From Bryobacter sp. CoA8 C33 (GTDB taxonomy: Bacteria; Acidobacteriota; Terriglobia; Bryobacterales; Bryobacteraceae), in NCBI GenBank assembly GCA_019931185.1, contig JAINDK010000012.1:1-64000 (forward strand): 64,000 nt of DNA. Direction: 5' to 3'. Shown here piece after piece: positions 15,120 through 23,367 of the stretch. The stretch's first letter is position 1. Every line of letters starts with the position of its first letter. Below the pieces are notes generated by a model. The model had not been told where the DNA came from, did no database searches, and saw only the letters and a list, made by a program, of their open reading frames with translations. Both the position numbers and the translations under genes were made by a program.

Positions 15120-16112
15120 ATGAGGATCATGATTTGTGGAGGGGCGGGCTATATTGGCAGCCACGTAGCCAAGTCGGTAGCCGAGGCCGGGCATGAGCCG
15201 GTTGTATTTGACAACCTGATAGCGGGGCACCGCTGGGCCGTGCGCTGGGGGCCGTTGGTAGAGGGGGACTTGATGGACCGGGGGCGAATCGAGGCGGCGA
15301 TACGGGAGCACGGCATTGAGGCGGTGGTGCAACTGGCGGGATCCATCAACGTTGGGGAAAGTATGCAGGATCCGGGGAAGTATTTCCGGAACAACTTTTC
15401 GATTTCGCTGAATCTGCTGGAGGCGATGGATGCGACCGGGGTGAAGCGAATTGTATTCAGCTCGTCTGCGGCGGTGTACGGGATCCCGGAAGGGAATCCG
15501 ATCACCGAGGAGGCGGCCAAGGCGCCGATCAATCCGTATGGGGAAGCGAAGTGGTTTGTTGAGCGGGCGCTCGACTGGTATACGCGGGCCCGGGGCTTTC
15601 AGTGTCTGACACTGCGGTACTTCAACGCGGCCGGGGCGGATCCGGATGGGGAGATTGGAGAGATGCACAGCCCGGAGACGCATCTGATTCCGCTGGTGAT
15701 TTTGGGGGCGATGGGGGTGAGGCCGCCGGTGAAGGTATTTGGGATGGATTACCCGACGGCGGATGGCACGGCTGTGCGGGACTATATCCACGTGCGGGAT
15801 CTGGCGCGAGCGCATTTATTGGGCGTGGAATATCTGGCGCGTGGGGGCGAGAGCACGGCAGCGAATCTGGGAACGGGTCAGGGGGTGAGTGTGCTCGAAG
15901 TGATCGGTGCGGTGGGGGAGGTAAGCGGCAAGCCCGTGCCGTATGAGCGATTTGCGCGGCGGGAGGGAGACCCGCCGGCGCTGGTGGCGGCGGCAGTGAA
16001 GGCGTCGCAATTGCTGGGATGGCGGGCGGAGCGCAGCGGGATCAGGCAGATCGTTGAGGACGCTTGGAGGTGGAGCGGAAAGGCGCGGCGGGAGGGGCTT
16101 TACAGCGAGTAG
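15120..16112 (+). CDS. galE: UDP-glucose 4-epimerase
   Basis: This extended short-chain dehydrogenase interconverts UDP-glucose and UDP-galactose using bound NAD. It has the Rossmann motif GGAGYIGSHV at residues about 7-16, the catalytic YGEAK (Tyr-x-x-x-Lys), SSSAAVYG, and YFNAAGADPDGEIGE with HLIPLV, typical of GalE. Length (330) is normal. The gene lies 24 bases after the polysaccharide export gene and probably supplies galactose units for the exported polymer. Substrate might be UDP-GlcNAc instead; that cannot be read here. Confidence 0.92.
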   Translation: MRIMICGGAGYIGSHVAKSVAEAGHEPVVFDNLIAGHRWAVRWGPLVEGDLMDRGRIEAAIREHGIEAVVQLAGSINVGESMQDPGKYFRNNFSISLNLLEAMDATGVKRIVFSSSAAVYGIPEGNPITEEAAKAPINPYGEAKWFVERALDWYTRARGFQCLTLRYFNAAGADPDGEIGEMHSPETHLIPLVILGAMGVRPPVKVFGMDYPTADGTAVRDYIHVRDLARAHLLGVEYLARGGESTAANLGTGQGVSVLEVIGAVGEVSGKPVPYERFARREGDPPALVAAAVKASQLLGWRAERSGIRQIVEDAWRWSGKARREGLYSE

Positions 16113-16135
16113 GGAGCTGTGATGGAGTCGAGGGG

Positions 16136-17305
16136 ATGACCCGAAGAGAAGCCTTGAGCACTGCCATGGCGGCGAGCGCGCCGCTATTTGTACCGCAAAG
16201 CGCCTTTGGCGCCAATGACCGGATCACCTATGGAGTGATCGCCGTGGGCGGGCGGGGAAGGTATCTGAACCAGAAATTCGCCGCGCAGAGCAACCAGTGT
16301 GTTGCGGTTTGCGATGTCTATCAGCCGAACATTGAGCGGGCGCGGAAGGATACGCCGCAGGCCAAGGCGTTTGGCGACTACGAGGAATTGCTGGCGATGA
16401 AGGGGCTCGACGCGGTGGTGATCGCCTCGCCCGACCATCACCACTGTCCGATGCTGCTGGCGAGCCTGAAGGCGGGCAAGGACGTGTATCTCGAGAAGCC
16501 GCTGTCGAAGTCGCTCGAGGAGTCGCGCAAGATGATCGCGGCGGTGCGGGGCAGCGACCGGATTGTGCAGATCGGGATGCAGCGGCGCAGCGCACCGGCC
16601 ATCATGAAGGCGAAGAAGCTGGTGGACGATGGGGCACTGGGGCGCGTTTCGCTGGTGCGGCCACAGTGGTTCTGGAACATCGCCAAGCCACTGAACAATG
16701 CTCCGCTCGAGGGGGATCTGGATTGGAGGCGGTTTGTAGGGCATGCCTACCAGCGGCCGCTCGAGCCGATGCGGTTTCGCTCGTGGCGCTACTTTCACGA
16801 TTACGCGGGCGGGAACATGACCGATCAGGGGACGCATCTGATGGACGTAGTGCAGTGGTTCATGGGGGCCAGCGGGCCGAAGAGTGCGGTGAGCCAGGGT
16901 TTTGTGGCGAAGATGACAGGGGCGGAGCACCCGGACGTTTTTAGCGCGACGTTTGCCTTCGACGGCTTTCTCGTGAATTGGACGCTCGATTATGGCAATG
17001 CGTATCAGAACGGCTGGTCGATTGCGTTCCATGGTGACCGGGCGACGCTGATCCTCGATGACAATGGCTTCCGGCTGTATGCCGAGCCGTGGAGGAAGGG
17101 TGCCGCACCGGCGCTCGAGGAGGAATCCCCGGTGCCGGTGGAAGCGCATGTGTCGAACTTTACTGACTGTATGCGGAGCCGGAAGCAGCCGAACTGCCCA
17201 GTGGAAATCGCGGCGCAGGCAGTGAGCGGGCCGCACCTGGCGAACCTGGCGATGTTTCGGGAGCGGAAGGTCTACTTGAGCGAGGACGGGGTAACGGTGA
17301 GCTAA
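16136..17305 (+). CDS. Gfo/Idh/MocA-family oxidoreductase with Tat-type leader
   Basis: The 389-residue protein starts MTRREALSTAMAASAPLF, a twin-arginine-like export signal. The NAD(P)-binding motif GVIAVGGRGRY follows and then the family signature VYLEKPLSKSLEE. The C-terminal half has GGNMTDQGTHLMDVVQWFMG, as in the inositol-dehydrogenase-like branch. Such exported oxidoreductases are numerous in Solibacter-type and Planctomycetes genomes and act on unknown sugars in the envelope. It starts 24 bases after galE and overlaps the convergent RidA gene by 4 bases at the stops. Confidence 0.9.
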   Translation: MTRREALSTAMAASAPLFVPQSAFGANDRITYGVIAVGGRGRYLNQKFAAQSNQCVAVCDVYQPNIERARKDTPQAKAFGDYEELLAMKGLDAVVIASPDHHHCPMLLASLKAGKDVYLEKPLSKSLEESRKMIAAVRGSDRIVQIGMQRRSAPAIMKAKKLVDDGALGRVSLVRPQWFWNIAKPLNNAPLEGDLDWRRFVGHAYQRPLEPMRFRSWRYFHDYAGGNMTDQGTHLMDVVQWFMGASGPKSAVSQGFVAKMTGAEHPDVFSATFAFDGFLVNWTLDYGNAYQNGWSIAFHGDRATLILDDNGFRLYAEPWRKGAAPALEEESPVPVEAHVSNFTDCMRSRKQPNCPVEIAAQAVSGPHLANLAMFRERKVYLSEDGVTVS

Positions 17306-17739
17306 AGGATCTCGAAGACGGCTTCGACTTCGACGGCGGCGCCCGTGGGAAGGCTGACGAAGCCGAGGGCGGAGCGGGCGTGAAAGCCATCGCCCGTCTT
17401 GCCGAAGATCTGATGGAGCAGGTCGGAGGCGCCGTTAATGACGAGGTGTTGCTCGATGAAGTCGGGGTGGGAGTTGACGCAGCCGAGGACCTTGATGACG
17501 CGGAGGCCGTCGAGGGTGCCGTGGGTGTTCCAGACGGAATTGAGAATGCGGGCGGCGCACTCGCGGGCGGCTTCGTAGCCCTGTTCGGTGGTGAGGCCGG
17601 CGCCGAGCTTGCCCTTGAGGGTGGAGACGTGGCCGGAGGAGAGGAGCTGCTGGCCGGAGCGGATGCAGAGGTTGAGGTAACCGGGCGTTTGTTTTTCGAA
17701 GATGAGGCCGAGCGATTCGGCGGTGGTTTGTGCGGACAT
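17302..17739 (-). CDS. RidA/YjgF-family protein
   Basis: This 145-residue protein belongs to the Rid superfamily, whose best-known members hydrolyse reactive enamine/imine intermediates from amino-acid metabolism. Visible landmarks are SGQQLLSSGHVS, the RILNSVWNTHGTLDGLRVIKVLG helix-strand, and the C-terminal RSALGFVSLPTGAAVEVEAVFE with the conserved arginine. The pattern suits the larger RidA subfamilies better than classic RidA, so imine deamination is not certain. The gene is convergent with the oxidoreductase, and the next gene on the same strand is 25 bases upstream. Confidence 0.88.
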   Translation of the reverse strand: MSAQTTAESLGLIFEKQTPGYLNLCIRSGQQLLSSGHVSTLKGKLGAGLTTEQGYEAARECAARILNSVWNTHGTLDGLRVIKVLGCVNSHPDFIEQHLVINGASDLLHQIFGKTGDGFHARSALGFVSLPTGAAVEVEAVFEIL

Positions 17740-17764
17740 GGGATTCGATACCCAGGATAAAGCA

Positions 17765-18502
17765 CTAGGGGGCGAAGACGAAGAGGCGGCTGGGAGCGTC
17801 TTCGGGGAGCAGGTAGAGGCGACCGCCGCGGTAGGTCATGCCCTCGTGGGAATAGGTGAGGCCGCGGCTGGTGAGGGGGGTGAGGATGCGGCGGGTGAGA
17901 GTAAAGCTGGCGAGGCTGAGCCATTCGATGGCGCCCTGTTGGCGGTTGAGCGGACCGGAGCCGATGAGGAGGCCCTTAACGACTTTGAGGTCCTGCCAGG
18001 CGGTGGGGTGCGGATTGGGGAGCTTGCGGAGTTCGATGCCGGCTGGGTTCCATTCGTAGAGGGTGCGGCTCGACCAGGATCCGCCAATGAGGGTTAGCCC
18101 GGTGGAGGCGATGCAACCGATGTGGTCGTTGACTTCGAAGCGGGAAAGGAGCCGGAGGGTGCGCTTGTCGCGGCGCTCGATGTTGGTGGGCCCATCGCGG
18201 TCGTATTCGGCGACAGGAACCCAGAGGGAATCGCCATCGAGGGCGATGCCGCCGGGATGGAGGCGGCGGCCCTGCTGGAGCTCGACTTGGGCAAGTAGGT
18301 GGCCGGTCTTGCCATCGATGCGGGAGAGGTATCCCTTTCCAGCATTGGCATCGACGGAGCTGACCCAGAGGATGTCTCCTTCGACATCGATGCCCTGGAC
18401 GTGATGGAGGTCGGCGGCGATGGAAACGGTGGTCACATTGCGCCAAGCGGAGAGCGATTCGGGTTCGATCGAGAGCAGCAGTACCAAGGGCGTGAGCAGC
18501 AT
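17765..18502 (-). CDS. Exported beta-propeller-like protein (DUF6454 type)
   Basis: The 245-residue protein has a short hydrophobic leader and then repeated blades with GIDVEGDILWVSSVD, LHPGGIALDGDSLWVPVAEYDRDG and HEGMTYRGGRLYLLPE. The pattern is that of a small beta-propeller or sugar-lactone-like fold. I recall a family named DUF6454 with this look, but cannot check it. It is probably secreted or periplasmic, and its ligand is unknown. It is divergent from the long conserved protein at 18571, with a 68-base intergenic stretch. Confidence 0.6.
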   Translation of the reverse strand: MLLTPLVLLLSIEPESLSAWRNVTTVSIAADLHHVQGIDVEGDILWVSSVDANAGKGYLSRIDGKTGHLLAQVELQQGRRLHPGGIALDGDSLWVPVAEYDRDGPTNIERRDKRTLRLLSRFEVNDHIGCIASTGLTLIGGSWSSRTLYEWNPAGIELRKLPNPHPTAWQDLKVVKGLLIGSGPLNRQQGAIEWLSLASFTLTRRILTPLTSRGLTYSHEGMTYRGGRLYLLPEDAPSRLFVFAP

Positions 18503-18570
18503 ACAGAGATTAGGATTTCATGAATCTCTTGTTCGCGAGGGATGGCCCGATAAGGAACGAGGAAAGAAAC

Positions 18571-20082
18571 ATGCCGGTCAGAACAGAAGACGAGGAAGCG
18601 GTTGGTGACACAAGCTGGACTTCGAAGTTGAAAACGGGACATCATTTAGGTATGGGAACCACTGCAACGGCGCTATTGGCGGAAAGGCCGCGGCTGAGCA
18701 CGCATCAGAAGGCATTGAGTATCAATCTGGATCCCATGCGGTATGGCACGTTCGCCGAGATCGGAGCCGGGCAGGAGGTGGCGCGCTGGTTCTTCAAGGT
18801 GGGTGCGGCGGCGGGGACGATTTCGAAATCGATCTCGGCCTATGACATGACGGTGAGTGATGCGATCTACGGCAAGTGCAAGCGTTATGTTTCGCGGGAG
18901 CGGCTGGAGCGCATGCTTGAATACGAGCACCGGCTGAACGTGGAGCGGCTGGGGGCCTCGCGCGGGGACAGCACCGCGTTTTTCACGTTCGCCAACACGG
19001 TGTCGGCGCTCAACTTCAAAGGTACGAACGAGTGTCATGGGTGGATGGGGGTGCGGTATCAGGCCTTTCCAGGCGATAGCGACAACCAGATCATCGCGCA
19101 CGTGCGGATGCTAGACAAAGAGAATGCGCTGCAGCAGGAAGCGCTGGGCATTGTGGGGGTGAACCTGCTGTATGCGGCGTTCTTCTTGCACCATGCGCCG
19201 AACCAGATGCTGGAGAGTCTGCTCGACAATCTAAGCGTCGAGCGGCTCGAGATTGACATGATCGACTTTTCGGGCATCGAGTTCCGGCGGGTGGACAACC
19301 GGGTGATGAGCTTGAAGCTGGTGCAGTTGGGGCTGAGCGGGGCGGCGATGTTCGGGCCGAAGGGCGAGGTATTGCAGCCGTCCGAGATCCTGCGCAAGCG
19401 TCCAATTCTGGTAGAGCGCGGCAGCTTTCGGCCGGTGACGAAGGTGAACATCGACATGATCGAGAGTGCGCGGGAGCAATTCGCGCAGGAGCCGGAGGTG
19501 AAGGGCGAGCAGGTGGTCGAGCTGATGGAGATCACAATGCGGAACCTGCTGGCGGGCGGGGAAATCGACTTGCGCGATTTTCTGGCGCGGGCGGATTTGC
19601 TGTCGGCGGCGGGCAAGACGGTGTTGATCTCGGATTATTTCGAGTATTACCGGCTGGCGGCGTATCTGGGCCGGTACACGAATGAACCGATCGCGGTCAC
19701 GATGGGCGCGGCGAGCCTGAAGGACCTCTTCAGCGAGGAATACTACACGGGGCTCGAGGGAGGGATCCTCGAGGCGTTTGGGCGGCTGTTTACGAGGAAT
19801 TTGCGGATCTACGTGTATCCGCTGATGGAGCAGCCTTCGGGCAAGCTGATCACGGCGGACAATATCGAGATGCCGGAGGAGTTGCGCAACCTTTACCGGC
19901 ATTTGATGGACCGGGGACGGATTCGGAGTCTGGAGAACTATGACCGGAGCGTGCTTCATATTTTCTCACGCGATGTGCTGCGGCGGATCAAAGAACAGGA
20001 CCCGAGCTGGGAGGCGATGGTGCCGCCGGAGATTGCCGAGACGATCAAGAGCCGCCGCTTCTTTGGCTATCTTCCAGACTGA
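18571..20082 (+). CDS. Large conserved protein of unknown function
   Basis: This 503-residue soluble protein has no signal peptide. It contains KALSINLDPMRYGTFAEIGAGQEVARWFFK, ISKSISAYDMTVSDAIYG, GWMGVRYQAFPGDSDNQIIAHVRMLD and MVPPEIAETIKSRRFFGYLPD. I recall close relatives in cyanobacteria and Acidobacteriota with misleading names (nicotinate-nucleotide adenylyltransferase or TonB-dependent receptor); I see no motif for either function. The start at 18571 is preferred for GAGGA 7 bases upstream, although the family-like sequence only begins about 45 codons later and another ATG (18652) exists. An ATG at 18520 is also in frame. Confidence 0.7.
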   Translation: MPVRTEDEEAVGDTSWTSKLKTGHHLGMGTTATALLAERPRLSTHQKALSINLDPMRYGTFAEIGAGQEVARWFFKVGAAAGTISKSISAYDMTVSDAIYGKCKRYVSRERLERMLEYEHRLNVERLGASRGDSTAFFTFANTVSALNFKGTNECHGWMGVRYQAFPGDSDNQIIAHVRMLDKENALQQEALGIVGVNLLYAAFFLHHAPNQMLESLLDNLSVERLEIDMIDFSGIEFRRVDNRVMSLKLVQLGLSGAAMFGPKGEVLQPSEILRKRPILVERGSFRPVTKVNIDMIESAREQFAQEPEVKGEQVVELMEITMRNLLAGGEIDLRDFLARADLLSAAGKTVLISDYFEYYRLAAYLGRYTNEPIAVTMGAASLKDLFSEEYYTGLEGGILEAFGRLFTRNLRIYVYPLMEQPSGKLITADNIEMPEELRNLYRHLMDRGRIRSLENYDRSVLHIFSRDVLRRIKEQDPSWEAMVPPEIAETIKSRRFFGYLPD

Positions 20083-20465
20083 AGGAGAGGAGCCCGAGGC
20101 GGTTAGTGGCCAAGGGGATGTGCTGGCGCCGGAGGATTTGTGTTTGGAAGCGAGGCCGGTGGTGGATTCCAGAGTTGAATTAGCCCGCGATTATCCCTGA
20201 GAAGATCGAGCGGGACGCAGCGGAAAACAGGTTCGCGGGGCATCAGACAGGACCGGGTGTGTGTTTTTTGCTCATGCGGGTAGTGGGCAGCAGCGGGCTG
20301 GTGCTGGCGGTGGAGCCGCGTCCGGTGAGCGATCAGGCCCAGCGGAAGGGGTGCGAATGGAATTCGCTGAGCGATGTGCGGCGTCTGTATGTGGCGTGCA
20401 TGCCGGAGGCGGGGTTCCGTTTGATGAGGTGGCGCGGCGGAGGCGAATTGACGGGCTTGCGTTGC
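20083..20465. other. Convergent intergenic region, no supported gene
   Basis: This 383-base stretch lies between the ends of two convergent genes. Two overlapping short frames on the plus strand (20259-20474 and 20261-20503) have no recognisable content and no good ribosome site. No tRNA-like fold was seen. Some pairing of GCCGG and CCGGC just to the right (20510-20530) might end transcription, but it lacks a T-run. Confidence 0.5.
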
Positions 20466-21929
20466 TCAAGATGAAAATCGGGGGAGGGGAGTGGGAGGTG
20501 TAGCCGGGATGCCGGCAGAGGCCGGCCAGGACGAGGAATGTGTGTGTGGCGGCGCATCATATTCGCCTGGACCGTGGGGAGGGCGGGGATTGATTGAGCG
20601 GGCCTCGATGGGCTGGTTTTGGGGCACGGCGAGGCGGTAAAGGAGTGCGGAGGGAGTGCGGAGGACGAGTTCATAGCCGCGAAGGGAGCGGTAGGCCTCC
20701 AGCCGGAGACGGGGATTGAGGGGGCCGAGGCCATCGACGAGCCAGGTGGGTTCGGATTCGCGGAAACGGCGCAGGCGGGCAGGGCAGGCGGGGTCGGGCA
20801 GGGGTTGGGTAGAGCGGAGGTGGCGGTCGGCGAGAACACAATTGAGGGGCTGGCTTTCGAGAAAGGGCGTGCCGCCGGGCAGGCGGCTGAGGGAGTCGAT
20901 ATCGGGCCGGTAGCCCCAGACGAAGAGGGTGTCGGAGGGTTTGGATTGCTCGCGGAGATAGGCGGCGACGGTCTGGCTGTCGCGAAACAGGGCGAGGTCT
21001 TCCCAACTGAGATTGCCGCTGGCGACGGTGAGGTGGCGGGGGCCGAAGCGGAGGACGGGGATGAGAACGAGGGCAAGGAGGCTGTAGCGCCAAACGGGGC
21101 GCAGGGCCTCGAGGCAGGGGCCGGCGAGGACGGCGCAAGGCACGAGGAGGAAGAAGTAATAGCGGGGGAAGAAGCGCAGGCCGAGGAAGACGCTGGCCAG
21201 GGACAGGGCGAGCCAGGCGGCATGTCGCCAGGGGAGGCGGCGGGTGAGCAGGGGGGTGAGGGTGGCGAGGTGAAAGCCGGCCCAGTTGGCGGTGCGGCGG
21301 GCGAATTCGGCTAGGGGATGATCGACGAAGGTGTGGGTGGAATAAAGCCTTCCCCAGGCCCAGACCTGCTGCCAATAATCGGGGCCGAGGAGAGCTTGGG
21401 GGAGGGCGGCGGCGGCGAAGCCGGCCAGCAGGCGCCAGTGGGGCGCCCAGAGCAGGGCGATGGGGAGCAGAAACAAGGCCTTGGCATGGATGAGGAGGGC
21501 GAGGCCGGCGGTGAGGCCGGCGAGCAGGGGTCGCCCGGCCTGGGCGAGGGACACGACAGCGAGGTGGGGGGCGATCAGAAGCAGATCGGGGGCCAGAGCA
21601 ATGACGGCCGAGGGCAGGCCGAAGCTGAGGGAGAAGGCGAGCAGCCAGGCCGACCAGACGCCGCCGAGCCGGCCGGCCAGAGCGGCGCAGGCAGTGACAT
21701 AGAGTGCCCCGGCCAGGCGCGGCGCCCAGCCGGGCGCGGCGCCCCAAAGCAGATAGAGCAAGGGGGTGAGCGGGGGCTTGTCGTACCAGAAATCGGCGTA
21801 AGGCAGACGGCCGTGGAGGATCTGAATGGCAGCGGCCATGGGGTAGGCTTCCTCGATCCAGAGAACGCGCGAGTGGGCGAGGCGCACGGCGAGGGCGAGG
21901 AGGGCGATGGCGATGAGATGGTTACGCAC
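20466..21929 (-). CDS. Membrane glycosyltransferase, GT39/ArnT-like
   Basis: The 487-residue polytopic protein has about ten membrane segments. An early acidic loop lies between helices one and two (LWIEEAYPMAAAIQIL), and YADFWYDKPPLTPLLYLLWG matches the PMT/ArnT-type fold that uses polyprenyl-phosphate sugars. The C-terminal soluble domain includes TLFVWGYRPDIDSLSRLPGG. A GTG start at 21929, overlapping the rapZ stop by 8 bases, is preferred to the ATG at 22007 because the hydrophobic N-terminus begins there. The last 45 or so residues are proline-rich and unlike a folded end, so the true stop may have been lost. Confidence 0.75.
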   Translation of the reverse strand: MRNHLIAIALLALAVRLAHSRVLWIEEAYPMAAAIQILHGRLPYADFWYDKPPLTPLLYLLWGAAPGWAPRLAGALYVTACAALAGRLGGVWSAWLLAFSLSFGLPSAVIALAPDLLLIAPHLAVVSLAQAGRPLLAGLTAGLALLIHAKALFLLPIALLWAPHWRLLAGFAAAALPQALLGPDYWQQVWAWGRLYSTHTFVDHPLAEFARRTANWAGFHLATLTPLLTRRLPWRHAAWLALSLASVFLGLRFFPRYYFFLLVPCAVLAGPCLEALRPVWRYSLLALVLIPVLRFGPRHLTVASGNLSWEDLALFRDSQTVAAYLREQSKPSDTLFVWGYRPDIDSLSRLPGGTPFLESQPLNCVLADRHLRSTQPLPDPACPARLRRFRESEPTWLVDGLGPLNPRLRLEAYRSLRGYELVLRTPSALLYRLAVPQNQPIEARSINPRPPHGPGEYDAPPHTHSSSWPASAGIPATPPTPLPRFSS

Positions 21930-22812
21930 GCGGGCGCCGGGATTTCGATGCCGCGTCGCGATGTTGTACGCGGATGGAGTAACCCGCGCGCTTGAGACGC
22001 TTGGCAATGTCTTCGGCGATCATGACGCTGCGGTGCTGGCCGCCGGTGCAGCCGAAGGCGATGGTGAGGTTGCTCTTGCCCTCCTCCAAATAGTGAGGCA
22101 GGAGGTAGGTGAGAAGGTCGGAGACACGGGCGAGGAATTCCTGTGTCTGGGGAAAGCCGCGGATGTAGCGGGCCACGGCCGGATGGCGGCCGGTGAGGGG
22201 CTTGAACTCGGGGACATAGTTGGGATTAGGCAGGAAGCGGACGTCGAAGACGAGGTCGGCGTCCTGCTGAATGCCGTGGCGGAAGCCGAAGCTGGAAACA
22301 TGAATGGCGATGCGCTGGTCGCGGCCGGTCGCGGAAAATTGTTCTTCGATGAGGGCGCGCAGTTGGTGGACGTTGAACTTGGTGGTATTGACGACAACGG
22401 TGGCCAACTGGCGGAGGGTCTCGAGCAGGTCGCGCTCGGCCTGGATGTTCTTGAGCACGGAGCGGGAGGCGCCGAGGGGGTGGGGGCGCCGGGTTTCAGA
22501 AAAGCGGCGGGCGAGGGCGGAATCATCGGCCTCGAGGAAGATGAGGCGGGTGGGGATGCGGGAGGAGACTTCGCGGTAAAGCCGGGGGAAGCGCTCGAGG
22601 GATTCACCTTCGCGCACGTCGACGACGAGGGCGGCGTGGCGGCTGCGGGGGGAGTCGCGGGTCAACTCAGCGAACTTGGGAAAGAGATCGAGCGGCAGGT
22701 TGTCGACGGAGTAGTAGCCCATATCCTCGAAGCACTTGAGGACCGTGCCCTTGCCCGAGCCGCTCAGGCCGGTGATGATGACCAGTTGCGGCTGCGCGGA
22801 TCCGGCTGTCAT
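21922..22812 (-). CDS. rapZ: RNase adapter / nucleotide-binding protein RapZ (YvcJ)
   Basis: The 296-residue protein has a Walker A motif GLSGSGKGT at about residues 14-22, then FEDMGYYSVDNLPLDLFPKF and LEADDSALARRFSETRRPHPLG. The C-terminal domain shows SSFGFRHGIQQDADLVFDVRFLPNPNYVPEFKPLTG and FGCTGGQHRSV, diagnostic for RapZ. In Enterobacteria RapZ senses GlcN6P and directs RNase E to the sRNA GlmZ; in other phyla its role is less clear. It lies in the conserved rpoN-hpf-rapZ neighbourhood. The start at 22812 (MTAGSAQPQ) was chosen because the upstream frame is antisense-like. Confidence 0.95.
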   Translation of the reverse strand: MTAGSAQPQLVIITGLSGSGKGTVLKCFEDMGYYSVDNLPLDLFPKFAELTRDSPRSRHAALVVDVREGESLERFPRLYREVSSRIPTRLIFLEADDSALARRFSETRRPHPLGASRSVLKNIQAERDLLETLRQLATVVVNTTKFNVHQLRALIEEQFSATGRDQRIAIHVSSFGFRHGIQQDADLVFDVRFLPNPNYVPEFKPLTGRHPAVARYIRGFPQTQEFLARVSDLLTYLLPHYLEEGKSNLTIAFGCTGGQHRSVMIAEDIAKRLKRAGYSIRVQHRDAASKSRRPRA

Positions 22813-22816
22813 GGGG

Positions 22817-23359
22817 CTAGCGGGCTTCGATGAGATCGAATTCGGATTCCGAGCGGCGAACCAGCACATGGATGAGGCCGGAGCCGAGTTCCTCGAAGAC
22901 GAGGTAAGCGGCGGCGGGCTTGATGGCGAGGGGAGCCTCCTCGATGGAAAGAGGCTTGGCGGAGCGCTGCACGCGGGTGGGGCGGAGCCGTTTGGTCTTT
23001 GGAGCGGCCTGGGTTGGGGCTTCGGGAATCGGGGACTTCTTGCCGTTGATGCCATCGCCATGGCGTTTGCCGTCGATGCGTTTGTCGTGCAGCTTTTGAA
23101 CATGCTTCTCGAGCTTGTCGATGGCGGCCAGCAGGGCGAGGAACTGGTCCTTATGGGTGGCGCTGCCGACGGCCTGGTGGCCGAAGACGTTCATGGTGAC
23201 TTCGGCTTTCTGCTGGTGGCGCTGGCTGGTGAGCATGACGTGAGCTTCGCGTTCGCCGCGGCGGTCGACCAGCTTACCTAGCTTGGCGAAGTGGTTGTCG
23301 AGATTCTTCTTCTGTTCCTTGTTGATTTGGGTGAGTTTTCCGGTGTAATGGATTTTCAT
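22817..23359 (-). CDS. hpf: Ribosome hibernation promoting factor, long form
   Basis: This 180-residue protein binds the 30S decoding region and, in the long form, dimerises ribosomes in stationary phase. The N-terminal S30AE domain (MKIHYTGKLTQINKE, then HVMLTSQRHQQKAEVTMNVFG) is followed by a lysine-rich linker. The C-terminal dimerisation domain is recognisable from KPLSIEEAPLAIKPAAAYLVF and HVLVRRSESEFDLIE. The N-terminal domain looks slightly diverged from Proteobacterial Hpf. The gene lies 8 bases after the rpoN stop and 4 before the rapZ start. Confidence 0.92.
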   Translation of the reverse strand: MKIHYTGKLTQINKEQKKNLDNHFAKLGKLVDRRGEREAHVMLTSQRHQQKAEVTMNVFGHQAVGSATHKDQFLALLAAIDKLEKHVQKLHDKRIDGKRHGDGINGKKSPIPEAPTQAAPKTKRLRPTRVQRSAKPLSIEEAPLAIKPAAAYLVFEELGSGLIHVLVRRSESEFDLIEAR

Positions 23360-23367
23360 ATTGGTTT

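Noticed and set aside
20259-20503. Overlapping short plus-strand frames after the large conserved gene
   Set aside because: Neither has a convincing start site, composition or motif; convergent neighbours and the GC content explain them.
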